64,000 nucleotides of DNA, from assembly GCF_000170755.1 (NCBI RefSeq), contig NZ_ABCK01000011.1:1-64000 (forward strand), in the 5' to 3' direction. Position numbers and translations under genes: made by a program. This DNA comes from Lentisphaera araneosa HTCC2155. GTDB lineage: Bacteria > Verrucomicrobiota > Lentisphaeria > Lentisphaerales > Lentisphaeraceae. The notes under the pieces are model-generated. The model made no database searches, had not been told where the DNA came from, and was given only the letters and a program-made list of their open reading frames with translations. This document shows, one piece after another, positions 39,870 to 47,428 of the stretch (position 1 is the first letter of the stretch; each line of letters opens with the position of its first letter).

Positions 39870-40069
39870 CTTTTTATTGTGCGAAGTGCAAATTTTTTAT
39901 GAAATTAAATTCTAAAGCCTATCATTAAATAAAACGAGATTAATCTAGCCCCTGTAAGATGCTTTTTCACAAAACATTATTATTCCAATTGTTTAAAATC
40001 TAATGAATTCTCAATACACTATCGACACAATTACGCCGATCATATCAAATCATTAAAATTTATTGGACC

Positions 40070-40141
40070 TTATAATTCACTTATTTTACGTTCATCAACT
40101 AATTCCATATAAGTCTTTGAAGCTTCCATGAAATCACTCAT
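40070..40141 (-). pseudogene. 23-codon ORF derived from the moxR 5' end
   Basis: From an ATG at 40141 (AAGGAA upstream) the minus strand encodes MSDFMEASKTYMELVDERK..., ending with TAA at 40070. It parallels the MoxR N-terminus MSDLMEAQGNDTELVTE; both share upstream sequence. Either a decayed duplicate of moxR, or a short leader peptide that now precedes the operon. The conserved start, ribosome site and intact frame make translation possible. Confidence 0.5.
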
Positions 40142-40182
40142 ACTTATTTCCTTAACAATTTAAAATATATACGTACTAGTAT
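40122..40182 (-). repeat. Copy 2 of the duplicated moxR leader
   Basis: About 61 bases matching 39797-39869 with a few substitutions and small gaps (shared GCTTCCATGA, CTCATACTT, TTTCCTT, TAAAATATATAC and GTACTAGT on the plus strand). It carries the start of the 23-codon ORF. Confidence 0.7.
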
Positions 40183-40466
40183 ATTTTTTGTTTAATAGAC
40201 TTCAAAAAAAATTTCTTTTTTTTATAAACTCTTAGCTAATGCATTAAGTTACCGATCCCATATTAATTATAACAGAACTGCACTGTAAAGATTTAACAAA
40301 ACCTAGTAAAAAACATTTTTTTTGAATCGCTCACTCTCAAATTAAAGTGAGAATTATTTTTTAAGTACGTCTTTTGATTTTAGTCGAGTTTTGTAAAGCC
40401 AGATTTATAACGAGCTCTTCTTATTTTTTAGAGAGCTCGAAAAAATCAAAACTTATTCCAAATCAT

Positions 40467-41894
40467 TTATTTTTTTTGATAAATTCGTACGTAGTCAACG
40501 ATAAATTTTGCGGGGTACTCTTCTTCCATTGGCCTCCCACCATTATCACCGCCAAGTGCCATATTGAGAATTATATGGTGTTCACTTTGAAATGGGTTCT
40601 TAGGTCCCCAGTTCATAGGATTTATTGTTTTAGATAAATCTGTTTTATTTAACAAGACATCATCGACATAAATTTTTATATAGTTCTCATCCCAATCCAT
40701 GCGCCATACATGGAAATGATCATCCCAGCCTTTCCCGAAGCTACTCAAACTTTTCTTGGCAGCATTCCATTCTCCATGCCAACGTTTTCTCGTTCCCCAT
40801 ACTGTATTGGCAAGAATTTTTCCTTTATAGTATTCCATAAGGTCAATCTCGCCACTACTAGGCCATTGGCCTTGATCTCCCACGGTCCAGATTGCTGGCC
40901 AAGTACCACTTATTGCATCAACTTTTGCTCTGATTTCAAAACGTCCGTACTTCCAGCTATGTAAATCACTTGTTTTAATTGAGCTTGAAGTATATTCAAT
41001 ATTATTACGTTCTTGCCTCCAATCACCACCCTTTTTATAAGTTGGGTTGGGCTTAACTTCGCGACGAGCCTCAATAATAAGCTTGCCGTCTTTACATACC
41101 GCATTTTCTTTTTGGTACCACTGCAGTTCTCTATTTCTCGAAAAGCCTTCCTCAAACTGCCATTTATCTGGATTGGGAGAACCATCAAACTCAAATTCAT
41201 CACTCCAAACAAGTTCATAGCTTGTCATATCTTCGAAGGGATTCGATTTGATCATATCTGGCGACCAAACTTTGGGCTCAGGAATATCGTACATTTGACG
41301 AGCGCCCTTCTCTAAGCAGAGGTTATCCAAATAAAATTCATTACCGCCTGCTACACCACCTCCCCAGGAAAACTGCATGAGCTTTGTGATATTTTTTGTA
41401 TCTACTCCAGCTTTTGCGAGGTCCGCAATAGGAATTTCGATACGTTGCCAAAGCCCATTAGCTTTAAAACCAAGTTCAGCCAATTCTTTCGTATACCACT
41501 TATTGGGACTTTCGATGATAAGCTTAAAACTATCCCAGTACTTTGCATCAGCTGATTTCAGGTAAAAAACGAGGCGATCGTAAGCTGAGTAATCAACACT
41601 TTTACCTTTTTTCATTTCTAGGATCCAGCGACTCCAACCATGACTAAGAGTGAACTTATATGAATACTTCCCTTCAATTTTTTCTTCTTTCGTAATATCT
41701 AATTTAGCTGACTGTTCCCACTTCCCTTTGGGTATCCAAGCGTAACAGTTTGAGTCACTATCTGATTTATTTCCACAATGCTTATTAATACTAGTGGGCT
41801 TTTCACTAAAGTAGTGAATCCCCGTTACTTTTGATTCTGCGGAAACCGCAAATAAACTAAAAGCCGCCAGCGCCATGCCAAAAAACTTATTCAT
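40467..41894 (-). CDS. Glycoside hydrolase family 16 beta-glucanase, secreted
   Basis: 475 residues. Signal peptide MNKFFGMALAAFSLFAVSA; an N-terminal beta-sandwich (about 25-200, a CBM/CIA30-like module with YDRLVFYLKSADAKYWD and NEFYLDNLCLE); then the GH16 jelly roll from ELVWSDEFEFDGSPNPDKW to FIVDYVRIYQKK. The catalytic motif EIDLME gives Glu349, Asp351 and Glu354. The closing VDYVRIYQ is typical. Substrates are probably marine beta-1,3-glucan (laminarin) or related galactans; the subgroup cannot be settled by eye. It has a member of the shared 31-base promoter motif at 41958. Own transcription unit. Confidence 0.88.
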   Translation of the reverse strand: MNKFFGMALAAFSLFAVSAESKVTGIHYFSEKPTSINKHCGNKSDSDSNCYAWIPKGKWEQSAKLDITKEEKIEGKYSYKFTLSHGWSRWILEMKKGKSVDYSAYDRLVFYLKSADAKYWDSFKLIIESPNKWYTKELAELGFKANGLWQRIEIPIADLAKAGVDTKNITKLMQFSWGGGVAGGNEFYLDNLCLEKGARQMYDIPEPKVWSPDMIKSNPFEDMTSYELVWSDEFEFDGSPNPDKWQFEEGFSRNRELQWYQKENAVCKDGKLIIEARREVKPNPTYKKGGDWRQERNNIEYTSSSIKTSDLHSWKYGRFEIRAKVDAISGTWPAIWTVGDQGQWPSSGEIDLMEYYKGKILANTVWGTRKRWHGEWNAAKKSLSSFGKGWDDHFHVWRMDWDENYIKIYVDDVLLNKTDLSKTINPMNWGPKNPFQSEHHIILNMALGGDNGGRPMEEEYPAKFIVDYVRIYQKK

Positions 41895-41957
41895 AGAAAA
41901 CCTTTATTTATGAGATGAAAACTAAACTGCCAGTGCAGCGAAAAATTCTTATACTTC

Positions 41958-41988
41958 AGATATACGCAGGATTTAAAGCACCTTAACA
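41958..41988 (-). promoter_or_regulatory. Shared promoter-like motif upstream of the GH16 gene
   Basis: Minus strand reads TGTTAAGG, 16 bases, TATATCT, with a conserved TGCG just before the second box. Identical architecture occurs at 42873-42903 and 46820-46850. It ends 63 bases before the GH16 start codon. Confidence 0.6.
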
Positions 41989-42004
41989 GGCCGAAAGAAA
42001 AAAA

Positions 42005-42832
42005 TTATTGATTGACCATGTTTTTATTTTTTACGCCACCATTTATAAGACGAGTGGCTGAGCCATCAAAATTAACCGTATTAATAGTCTGTCTAGGATG
42101 ACGAAAGTCCACTGCACCACGCCAGTAGTGAATACCATTTTGACTAGGAATTTGCTTATATCCAATAAGAGTTTCAGGTTCAGATGAACTACTAGGACCG
42201 GGAGATGCTTGATCCCAAATATCTTGCGCGTGACTTACAAAGCCTCCGGCACCGGACTCGGCCACTCTACCTACCCAGTCCTGAGCTACATCGTAAATAC
42301 TTGCAAGGGTAGCTGGCTCTAAGATTTCAGTGATATTAACATACTCTTCCTGGATGTCATTGCCTACACCTGGGTCGGTAACTCCCCAATTATTATTCCA
42401 AGGTGAACGCCCATCTGCGGCTTCATGATTATTCACCCAATATGTCAAGGCCCCATCAGTTGCCAGACCATTATCCTGCCTGACAAATATTGATTTGGAT
42501 GGACAACTAAAAACTTTTGCGTCAAATAAATTAGTTCCAGGGGAAGAAATATACTCACCAAGAAATGTGTGCCAGCGGTAACTTTGATTATTCACCTCTC
42601 CTGTATAGTCATCAGAATACCAAAGAAGTCGAGGTGGAATATTACCATCATTATCCCCAAGGTGCATCTCAGTGAACATACCCAAATTTCGTAAATTATT
42701 GAGGCAGTTCACACTCTTAGCGGATTCACGAGCACTCTTTAAACTGGGCAATAAAAGTGATGCCAAAATACCGATAATGGCTACAACAACTAAAATTTCT
42801 ATTAAGCTTACGTGCTTCTTTTTCATCTTCAT
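42005..42832 (-). CDS. Prepilin-type protein (DUF1559-like), copy 1
   Basis: 275 residues. The class III/prepilin leader MKMKKKHVSLIEILVVVAIIGILASLLLPSL lacks the usual Phe after the cleavage site but keeps the +5 Glu (SLIE) and the hydrophobic helix. A globular part follows, with CLNNLRNLGMF, YRWHTFLGEYI, FSCPSKSIF, YWVNNHEA and HYWRGAVDFRHP. The closing NTVNFDGS resembles the H-x9-DG signature, here with ten residues between H and D. Paralogous to 44188-44994. Such pseudopilins are numerous in Lentisphaerae; function unknown. The promoter-like motif lies 40 bases upstream, directly adjacent to an IS1595 insertion. Confidence 0.82.
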   Translation of the reverse strand: MKMKKKHVSLIEILVVVAIIGILASLLLPSLKSARESAKSVNCLNNLRNLGMFTEMHLGDNDGNIPPRLLWYSDDYTGEVNNQSYRWHTFLGEYISSPGTNLFDAKVFSCPSKSIFVRQDNGLATDGALTYWVNNHEAADGRSPWNNNWGVTDPGVGNDIQEEYVNITEILEPATLASIYDVAQDWVGRVAESGAGGFVSHAQDIWDQASPGPSSSSEPETLIGYKQIPSQNGIHYWRGAVDFRHPRQTINTVNFDGSATRLINGGVKNKNMVNQ

Positions 42833-42872
42833 TCTTTAAATCCTTATATATACTGAATGAACCAACCACTAA

Positions 42873-42903
42873 AGATATACGCAAGAAATATTAAACCTTA
42901 ACA
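42873..42903 (-). promoter_or_regulatory. Shared promoter-like motif upstream of prepilin copy 1
   Basis: TGTTAAGG, 16 bases, TATATCT on the minus strand. The IS1595 target-site duplication begins at the very next base (42904), so the element sits immediately upstream of the -35-like box. Confidence 0.6.
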
Positions 42904-42911
42904 AAGAAATT

Positions 42912-43950
42912 CACGATTAACCAGTTAAGAGTGTAAAACTTGATATAGCTATCTTTTAGTAGCATATTAATTACATCTAATAAGGAGATGTATTATGCCT
43001 AAGAATAAAATTCAGTTTCAAGTTGGAGTTAGTTTTCCAGAATTCATCAAAACTTTTGGAACCGAGGATCAATGTAGTGCTTACTTGGAAAGCTGTAAGT
43101 GGCCTAATGGTTTTAAATGTGAGACATGCGATAGTGATAAGTATTACCGCTATGAATCTGGAAGCCGCACCATCTTTCAATGTAAATCCTGCCGTAAAAA
43201 CCATCGTTTAACAGCGGGCACTTTATTTCATCGTACGAAAGTTCCTCTACAGAAGTGGTTCTTAGCTCTGCATCAAATAAGCCAATCAAAGAACAGTGTT
43301 TCAGCATTAGAATTACACCGCCATATTGATGTGAATTATAAAACTGCCTGGTTAATAAAGCAGAAAATCATGCAGATGATGTATGAGCAAGACAGTAAGT
43401 ATAAACTTAAAGGTTTGGTTGAAATAGACGATGCTTACCTAGGTGGTCGACTGGAAGGAGGTAAACGAGGTAGAGGTTCAGAAAACAAATCTCCATTTAT
43501 AGCGGCTGTGGAAACTAACGAAAATCGAAATCCAGTTTTTGTTAAACTGAATCCTGTATCAAGTTTTTCTTATGAAGTGATTAAACAATGGGCTATAGAT
43601 AATCTTGAGGAGAACTGTGATACAATTTCAGACGGACTTAGAGGCTTCAGCGCCTTAAAAGAAGTAAGTAATCATAACGTTTTAGTTACTAGTAAAGCAA
43701 AGAAAGAAGAAATCGAAAGTACTTTTAAATGGGTGAATACCATTCTGAGTAATGTAAAAACTTCTATTTCTGGAACATTTCATTCACTAAAATTCGAGAA
43801 ATACGGTTTCAGGTATCTTGCTGATTTACAGTTTAGGCTCAACAGAAGATTTGACCTCAGAAAAATGTTTTTTGGACTGATTTCCAAAGCTATGACTACA
43901 TCGCAAAAACCTGTAGATTACCTTAATGCATCGTTAACTGGTTAATCGTG
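42912..43950 (+). mobile_element. Complete IS1595-family insertion sequence
   Basis: 1039 bases. Terminal inverted repeats CACGATTAACCAGTTAA at 42912-42928 and, inverted, at 43934-43950 (17 of 17). Flanked by 8-bp direct repeats AAGAAATT (42904-42911 and 43951-43958), the length known for the family. Both the transposase and ends are intact, so it is probably recent and active. Confidence 0.93.
42995..43945 (+). CDS. IS1595 (ISXO2-like) transposase
   Basis: 316 residues. N-terminal zinc ribbon Cys42, Cys45, Cys63, Cys66 (CETC...CKSC), then an HTH-like region (LHRHIDVNYKTAWLI), and the ISXO2 catalytic core with VEIDDAYLGG (Asp145/Asp146), ISDGLRGF (Asp213) and the C-terminal block GTFHSLKFEKY ... 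RLNRRFDL. Intact with start RBS AAGGAG. It sits entirely inside the terminal repeats. Confidence 0.95.
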   Translation: MPKNKIQFQVGVSFPEFIKTFGTEDQCSAYLESCKWPNGFKCETCDSDKYYRYESGSRTIFQCKSCRKNHRLTAGTLFHRTKVPLQKWFLALHQISQSKNSVSALELHRHIDVNYKTAWLIKQKIMQMMYEQDSKYKLKGLVEIDDAYLGGRLEGGKRGRGSENKSPFIAAVETNENRNPVFVKLNPVSSFSYEVIKQWAIDNLEENCDTISDGLRGFSALKEVSNHNVLVTSKAKKEEIESTFKWVNTILSNVKTSISGTFHSLKFEKYGFRYLADLQFRLNRRFDLRKMFFGLISKAMTTSQKPVDYLNASLTG

Positions 43951-43994
43951 AAGAAATTTATAAATAAATATGAGCTAAGGGCCGGTATAGAAAA

Positions 43995-44156
43995 TCCTGA
44001 ATCCGTGAGCTGGCTTTTGTAGAATTTCGTAGGAATTTTATTTTCAGAACTTTACAACTTTTTGCAGGAATACCCGTAGGTCTTTTGAAAAAAGTTGTAA
44101 GTCAATGAAGGTGAAAGACCAAGACAATTCAGAGAATGTAGCTCACGGATTCAGGA
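43995..44156. repeat. 162-bp element with nested perfect inverted repeats
   Basis: Outer arms 43995-44011 (TCCTGAATCCGTGAGCT) and 44140-44156 are perfect 17-bp inverted repeats. Inside, 44052-44063 (TTACAACTTTTT) pairs perfectly with 44089-44100. No ORF. It lies downstream of prepilin copy 2 and beside the IS1595. MITE-like remnant or structured RNA; AAA flanks both ends but a target duplication is not certain. Confidence 0.6.
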
Positions 44157-44187
44157 AAATGACTACACCGAAAAATTAGCTAAGAAA

Positions 44188-44994
44188 CTATTGATTTACC
44201 ATATTTTTATTGCGCACGCCACCATTTAACAAACGGCTACCAGAACCATCGAAATTCACTGTATTCATACTCTCTCTTGGATGACGAAAATCAATCGCAC
44301 CACGCCAATAATGAATGCCATCTTGTTTTGGAATATCTTTGTAAGCAATCCGCAAATTAGGGTCATGCCCCATAGAGGCTCGAGGCCATGGCGCATCCCA
44401 AATACCTGGTCCATGACTAATAAATCCACCTGCACCCGATTCCGCCACCTTACCAACCCAATCTTGAGCTACATCATAGATACTAGCTAGAGTTCCGGGA
44501 CTAAGGATCTCGGTAATCCTCATATTGTCTGCAGGGTTTGAATCATCAATTTCACTCTTAACCATCCATAGCTCCCTATCTCCATCAACCTGCCTAGAGT
44601 TCACCCAGTATGTCAGAGCCCCATCGATTGGGTCACCATTATCAGAGCGCGTATGAATAGAATGAGAAGGGCAGCTAAATACCTCCGCTTTAAAAAGATT
44701 ATCACTCGGGGAGTTTATATACTCCCCAAGAAAAGTGTGCCAACGCCAAGCTTGTCGACTCCTATCCCCGGTATAATTCTCCTCATAAAACATCCTGGAC
44801 GCAGGTATATCCCCATCATTATCCACAATTGACATGTGTGTATACATACCCAGGTTCCTTAAATTACTAAGACAATTAGCACTTTTTGCTTGCTCTCTGG
44901 CATTCCTCAGTGAGGGTAAAAGTAAAGAGGCCAAAATTGCAATAACAGCGATTACAACGAGAACTTCTATTAAACTTACATAACGCTTTTTCAT
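44188..44994 (-). CDS. Prepilin-type protein (DUF1559-like), copy 2
   Basis: 268 residues, closely paralogous to the protein at 42005: leader MKKRYVSLIEVLVVIAVIAILASLLLPSL, and shared blocks CLSNLRNLGMY, WRWHTFLGEYI, FSCPSHSIH, DVAQDWVGKVAESGAGGF and NTVNFDGSGSRLLNGG. The N-terminal helix anchors it until prepilin peptidase processing. The 17 bases before the start codon end at the left terminus of the DUF1670 element, which has displaced this gene from its promoter-like motif. It may be silenced or driven from inside that element. Confidence 0.82.
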   Translation of the reverse strand: MKKRYVSLIEVLVVIAVIAILASLLLPSLRNAREQAKSANCLSNLRNLGMYTHMSIVDNDGDIPASRMFYEENYTGDRSRQAWRWHTFLGEYINSPSDNLFKAEVFSCPSHSIHTRSDNGDPIDGALTYWVNSRQVDGDRELWMVKSEIDDSNPADNMRITEILSPGTLASIYDVAQDWVGKVAESGAGGFISHGPGIWDAPWPRASMGHDPNLRIAYKDIPKQDGIHYWRGAIDFRHPRESMNTVNFDGSGSRLLNGGVRNKNMVNQ

Positions 44995-45054
44995 CTTTAT
45001 ATCCTTTTCCGATACGGGCGTATACCCGCTAAAGATTTAGGGCTCTAAAAATAG

Positions 45055-45112
45055 CATGGGACATCCCTTATATTAATTGTGAAAAAGCAAAAACAATAAG
45101 GAGTATCCCATG
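45055..45112 (+). promoter_or_regulatory. Inverted repeat covering the ribosome site and start of the first DUF1670 gene
   Basis: CATGGGACATCCCTTAT (45055-45071) is 14 of 17 complementary to ATAAGGAGTATCCCATG (45096-45112), which contains AAGGAG and the start ATG. Transcripts entering from outside could fold and hide the start, a device known from transposons. Confidence 0.5.
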
Positions 45113-45955
45113 ATATCAGATACAATAAATCGTAAAGAAGACAGTAGCAAACGACTTGCGCTCAGAAGTAATACCTCAACCCTGGTTAATGTCATTGTTG
45201 AGGGAACCAGTTGCTCACGCTTTGAATCAGAAGTCATAGCCGACAAAGCAGTGGAGGTATTTGGCATCGGCCCATATAGTCCAGACGCCGAACTGCAGCC
45301 AGGTCAAATGAAATGGAAGGCAATAAGTGCTTTGGAACCTGCGGGAAAACCTCTAGCAGCTTGTCAATTCAAAATCATCACCCTTACGGTTCACCAGCTT
45401 GAGGATGATCAAGAAGTGTATTTGAAGTATGGCCGCTCAGCCAAGCGAGCCAATCAAATTGTTCGGATGTGTGAGGAATGCTATGATCAGGAGTGTTTAC
45501 TGACTCAGGAAGATTTAGCTTGCATACTGGATTGTGATGTAAAAACGGTGCGCAATGACATTCGTGATTATCAAAAGAAACATGAATGCCTTGTTCCAAC
45601 CCGGGGAAACAAAAAAGATATCGGCCCAGGTATTACCCACAGAACAAAAGCCATAGAGAAGTTTATCCAAGGTGAATGTCCCGAGGATATAGCCCGTAAT
45701 ATGCAACATTCTCTCAGGGCTATAGAGCGTTATATCACATCTTTTTGTCGTATAGTCCATTGTCAAAGCGAAGTTTCTGATACTTTGAAAACATCCTTGA
45801 TCGTAGGTTGTTCATTAGCTTTGACCAACAAATGCCTTGACCTTCGAGATCAGTATATGAAAACAGCTGCGTACCGTGAGCGCTTGGAAGAAATACAGAC
45901 TATGGGCACCCGTTTTTGGGAAAGTGTAGACTCTAAAAAAAAGGCTGGGCAATAG
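45110..45955 (+). CDS. DUF1670-type helix-turn-helix protein, first of a pair
   Basis: 281 residues. Residues 131-156 (LTQEDLACILDCDVKTVRND) form a helix-turn-helix, followed by VPTRGNKKDIGPGITHRTKA and a second HTH-like segment CPEDIARNMQHSLRAIERYI. The motif R-G-x4-D-[IL]-G-P-x-[IL]-T-H is shared with the next gene. A DNA-binding role is probable; no DDE or tyrosine-recombinase residues could be seen. The assignment to DUF1670 is from memory of that family. ATG has AAGGAG. Codon style is similar to neighbours. Confidence 0.65.
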   Translation: MISDTINRKEDSSKRLALRSNTSTLVNVIVEGTSCSRFESEVIADKAVEVFGIGPYSPDAELQPGQMKWKAISALEPAGKPLAACQFKIITLTVHQLEDDQEVYLKYGRSAKRANQIVRMCEECYDQECLLTQEDLACILDCDVKTVRNDIRDYQKKHECLVPTRGNKKDIGPGITHRTKAIEKFIQGECPEDIARNMQHSLRAIERYITSFCRIVHCQSEVSDTLKTSLIVGCSLALTNKCLDLRDQYMKTAAYRERLEEIQTMGTRFWESVDSKKKAGQ

Positions 45956-45957
45956 AC

Positions 45958-46743
45958 ATGAAAGATAAACTCGTTAATAAAAAAGAGTCGAAACCTGAGC
46001 CAGCCTGGACTAAAAAGGATTTTAAAGCTGTACTCATGAATTTCTTTCTTCAGCATTGTCCGCAGCTCGGTGGCGAGCTCTTAGTAGAACGTCTTGTTTT
46101 AGAGCTCATTAAAACTATTGAAACCTATTATCCAGCAACAGAAAGAATGAAAATGGGACAAGCTTTGTGGTACGCAGTTGATGCCGCAGAAACAGCCGGT
46201 TATGGCAAAGCCCTTGAACGATGTAAGCTCGTTCCTGTTGTTTTAGATATGATTCACGATGATGATATTGAAGCGTATTTAGCCAAGGAGAAGAAACGTA
46301 AACGCAATATAACGAAGGTTGTTCGAATCTTTGATCAAACTTATCAACAGGGAGGCGTCTTAACCCTTGCTGATGCTGGCGCCATCATGGGGCTTTCTCC
46401 AAGTACAATCTCTTCATATCTAAGAGAATATGAAAAAGAACATAACAGATTGGTCCCTCGGCGAGGTACAATTCATGATCTTGGTCCCACGCTGACTCAT
46501 AAGCGTATTATTTGTATAAAACATTGTTATGAAGGAAAGTCTATTGAACAAACCGCTCGGGAAACAACACACTCAGTTCGAGCTGTTACGCGATATACCA
46601 ATGATTTCAAAAGAGTTCAGACTTGCTTAAAGGAAGGTTGGAAAGTCGAAAAAATAGCTGCCGCTACAGGATTATCGAAATCTTTGACTCAGGAGTATAT
46701 AGATCTAATTGAAAATAAACCACAGGAGGAGACAGAAGGCTGA
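45958..46743 (+). CDS. DUF1670-type helix-turn-helix protein, second of a pair
   Basis: 261 residues, paralogous to the previous gene over its C-terminal half: HTH at 135-158 (LTLADAGAIMGLSPSTISSY), VPRRGTIHDLGPTLTHKRII and a second HTH-like part SIEQTARETTHSVRAVTRY, then a third (WKVEKIAAATGLSKSLTQEY). It starts two bases after the first gene's stop, so the products are made together, perhaps as a heterodimer. Basic N-terminus. Likely needed for movement or control of the element; activity unknown. Confidence 0.65.
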   Translation: MKDKLVNKKESKPEPAWTKKDFKAVLMNFFLQHCPQLGGELLVERLVLELIKTIETYYPATERMKMGQALWYAVDAAETAGYGKALERCKLVPVVLDMIHDDDIEAYLAKEKKRKRNITKVVRIFDQTYQQGGVLTLADAGAIMGLSPSTISSYLREYEKEHNRLVPRRGTIHDLGPTLTHKRIICIKHCYEGKSIEQTARETTHSVRAVTRYTNDFKRVQTCLKEGWKVEKIAAATGLSKSLTQEYIDLIENKPQEETEG

Positions 46744-46819
46744 TTAAGAGCTAAAATCAACTACAGGGTATGTTCCCTTGCGGGCATAGACCCTTATTTG
46801 TGATCTTTTAATTCACATC

Positions 46820-46850
46820 AGATATACGCAGTGTATTTTAAGCCTTAACA
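46820..46850 (-). promoter_or_regulatory. Third copy of the shared promoter-like motif, displaced from prepilin copy 2
   Basis: TGTTAAGG, 16 bases, TATATCT on the minus strand. The next minus-strand gene in its direction is the prepilin-type gene ending at 44994, but the DUF1670 element lies between. Confidence 0.6.
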
Positions 46851-46872
46851 CTTTTTAAATCAAAAAAATCAA

Positions 46873-47400
46873 TTAATGGAAGCGCAGAACTAGACCACTT
46901 GGAAGTTTTTTTAACTCTGCTTCAGAGTACTTGCCCTTACTTAAAACAAGTATTTCGAGCTCTTTCATTGTCACAATAGGAGATAAATCTTGAACCTTTG
47001 TATTACTAATATCCAAGAGTTCTAAGTTACTCCCGCCAATAGACCAAAGGTTGAATACCTCCGTACCACTAAGATATAATTTTTTGATTTTCAGCGAATC
47101 TATTAAACAAACAGGTTTAGATAATAAAGTTCCGCGCTGATCTAATTCATTTGCTTCCACTTCAAAACGCTTAAAGCCTTTTCCAGAAATTGTTAATACC
47201 TCTGCCTTTTCATCATAATCAAATATACTTTCATCCCAATTAGGATTTACTCTTTTTAAAATATATTTAACCGCAAAGGAATGTTCTTTTTGCGAAGGCC
47301 GCACAGCTCCATCGTATTTGAGAATCTTTACAGGGTCAGCTAAGTTTTTATTATTTAACATAAGAAAAATCAGGAGTTTAAGCAGACTATCAACTTCCAA
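46873..47400 (-). pseudogene. Leucine-rich-repeat-like protein fragment
   Basis: Up to 175 codons, with only a TTG as candidate start. The C-terminal part has leucine-rich repeats: IKKLYLSGTEVFNLWSIGGS, LELLDISNTKVQDLSPI and LEILVLSKGKYSEAEL. The open frame continues upstream without a start to within a few bases of the IS30 end at 47437, so it looks like the 3' remnant of a longer gene cut by the insertion. The N-terminal part did not reappear on the far side of the IS. Confidence 0.5.
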
Positions 47401-47428
47401 TAAATCTATATTTTGATCATACTTGAAT

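Larger units (their letters stand above)
39870..40466. other. About 600 bases without a long gene, upstream of moxR
   Basis: An AT-rich stretch between moxR and the GH16 gene. It holds the second moxR leader copy with its 23-codon ORF, and a hairpin with 8-bp arms CGAGCTCT (40411-40418) and AGAGCTCG (40432-40439), downstream of the GH16 gene on the minus strand but without a clear T tract. Nothing else recognisable. Confidence 0.6.
45012..46797 (+). mobile_element. Putative mobile element carrying two DUF1670-type genes
   Basis: 1786 bases bounded by imperfect inverted repeats ATACGGGCGTATACCCGC (45012-45029) and, inverted, ATAAGGGTCTATGCCCGC (46780-46797), 14 of 18 identical. Each end has the shape GGG, six or so bases, CCCGC. 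In-silico removal leaves the motif at 46820 about 39 bases from the prepilin start, as in the paralogue (40). No target-site duplication is obvious. Not a family that can be named with confidence. Confidence 0.6.

Noticed and set aside
40411-40439. Rho-independent terminator after the GH16 gene
   Set aside because: The 8-bp stem is perfect but the loop is large and no T tract follows on the minus strand, so termination is not supported.
45012-46797. A precise target-site duplication for the DUF1670 element
   Set aside because: Short matches such as ATC and TTTT flank both ends but not at a consistent distance; no convincing duplication could be defined.
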